This document shows positions 5,437-5,524 of a DNA stretch of 5,524 nucleotides, in pieces (the stretch's first letter is position 1; every line of letters begins with the position of its first letter). Position numbers and translations under genes: made by a program. Below the pieces are notes generated by a model that saw only the letters and a program-made list of their open reading frames with translations, ran no database searches and was not told where the DNA came from. The stretch is from an uncultured Clostridia bacterium (lineage in GTDB: Bacteria > Bacillota > Clostridia > Oscillospirales > CAG-272), in the NCBI GenBank assembly GCA_946615525.1, contig CAMOHW010000065.1:1-5524 (forward strand), written 5' to 3'.

Positions 5437-5524
5437 ATTTGTGGTATTTGGTGCCGCGCAGAATGCCCAGCGAGCGATAGAGCGTTTCCAACAGGATAAC
5501 TCTCATCAGTTGATGAGGAAAAGT
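5435..5524 (-). CDS. rlmH: RlmH, 23S rRNA (pseudouridine1915-N3)-methyltransferase, C-terminal end only
   Basis: The last 29 codons plus TAA of a gene entering from the right edge. The peptide begins TFPHQLMRVILLE and ends ILRGTKYHK, which matches the highly conserved RlmH C-terminus (HQL-R-LL-EQ-YRA-I--G-PYHK). RlmH is a small cytoplasmic SPOUT (trefoil-knot) methyltransferase that uses S-adenosylmethionine to methylate pseudouridine 1915 in helix 69 of 23S rRNA, on the assembled ribosome. Its C-terminal segment forms part of the knot. The start, RBS and promoter are outside the window. The TAA (5437-5435) overlaps the last two T of the convergent SleB-type terminator. Confidence 0.93.
   Translation of the reverse strand, partial: TFPHQLMRVILLETLYRSLGILRGTKYHK

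Overview
The window looks like a chromosomal segment of a spore-forming Gram-positive bacterium, most likely an uncultured member of the Clostridia. The basis is a SleB/CwlJ-type cell-wall hydrolase fused to copper-amine-oxidase-like N-terminal repeats, a secreted protein with InlB-type repeats, purine-rich AGGAGG-like ribosome binding sites, sigma-A-type promoters and roughly balanced G+C. This is inference from gene content; no marker gene fixes the taxon.

Layout, left to right. Positions 1-3029 (minus) hold the first 1009 codons of a large secreted, probably surface-attached protein whose 3' end lies beyond the left edge. It has a signal peptide, an unrecognised N-terminal region, long helices with an aromatic heptad pattern, a Pro/Glu-rich linker and a tandem array of InlB/Listeria-Bacteroides-type repeats. 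It has its own consensus promoter (3079-3107). Next on the minus strand is a 70-residue cold-shock protein (3182-3394), with a GTG start, an excellent extended -10 promoter, a leader of about 100 nt with competing helices around the Shine-Dalgarno sequence, and an intrinsic terminator. A HAD-superfamily hydrolase follows (3650-4318, minus). Diverging from it is a secreted SleB-type hydrolase (4455-5297, plus), which ends at a strong hairpin terminator. The terminator's T-run overlaps the stop codon of the convergent rlmH, of which only the last 29 codons are present (5435-5524, minus).

The genes do not form one operon: three have recognisable promoters and each is separated by a terminator or a change of strand. 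Two products (the repeat protein and the SleB-type enzyme) act outside the membrane, while Csp, RlmH and the HAD enzyme are cytoplasmic. The points most worth a second look are the aromatic-heptad helices and unknown N-terminal region of the repeat protein, the switch-like csp leader, and a 13-bp near-palindrome present in both the csp leader and the region just upstream of the repeat-protein promoter. I see no mobile element, CRISPR array, tRNA or rRNA.
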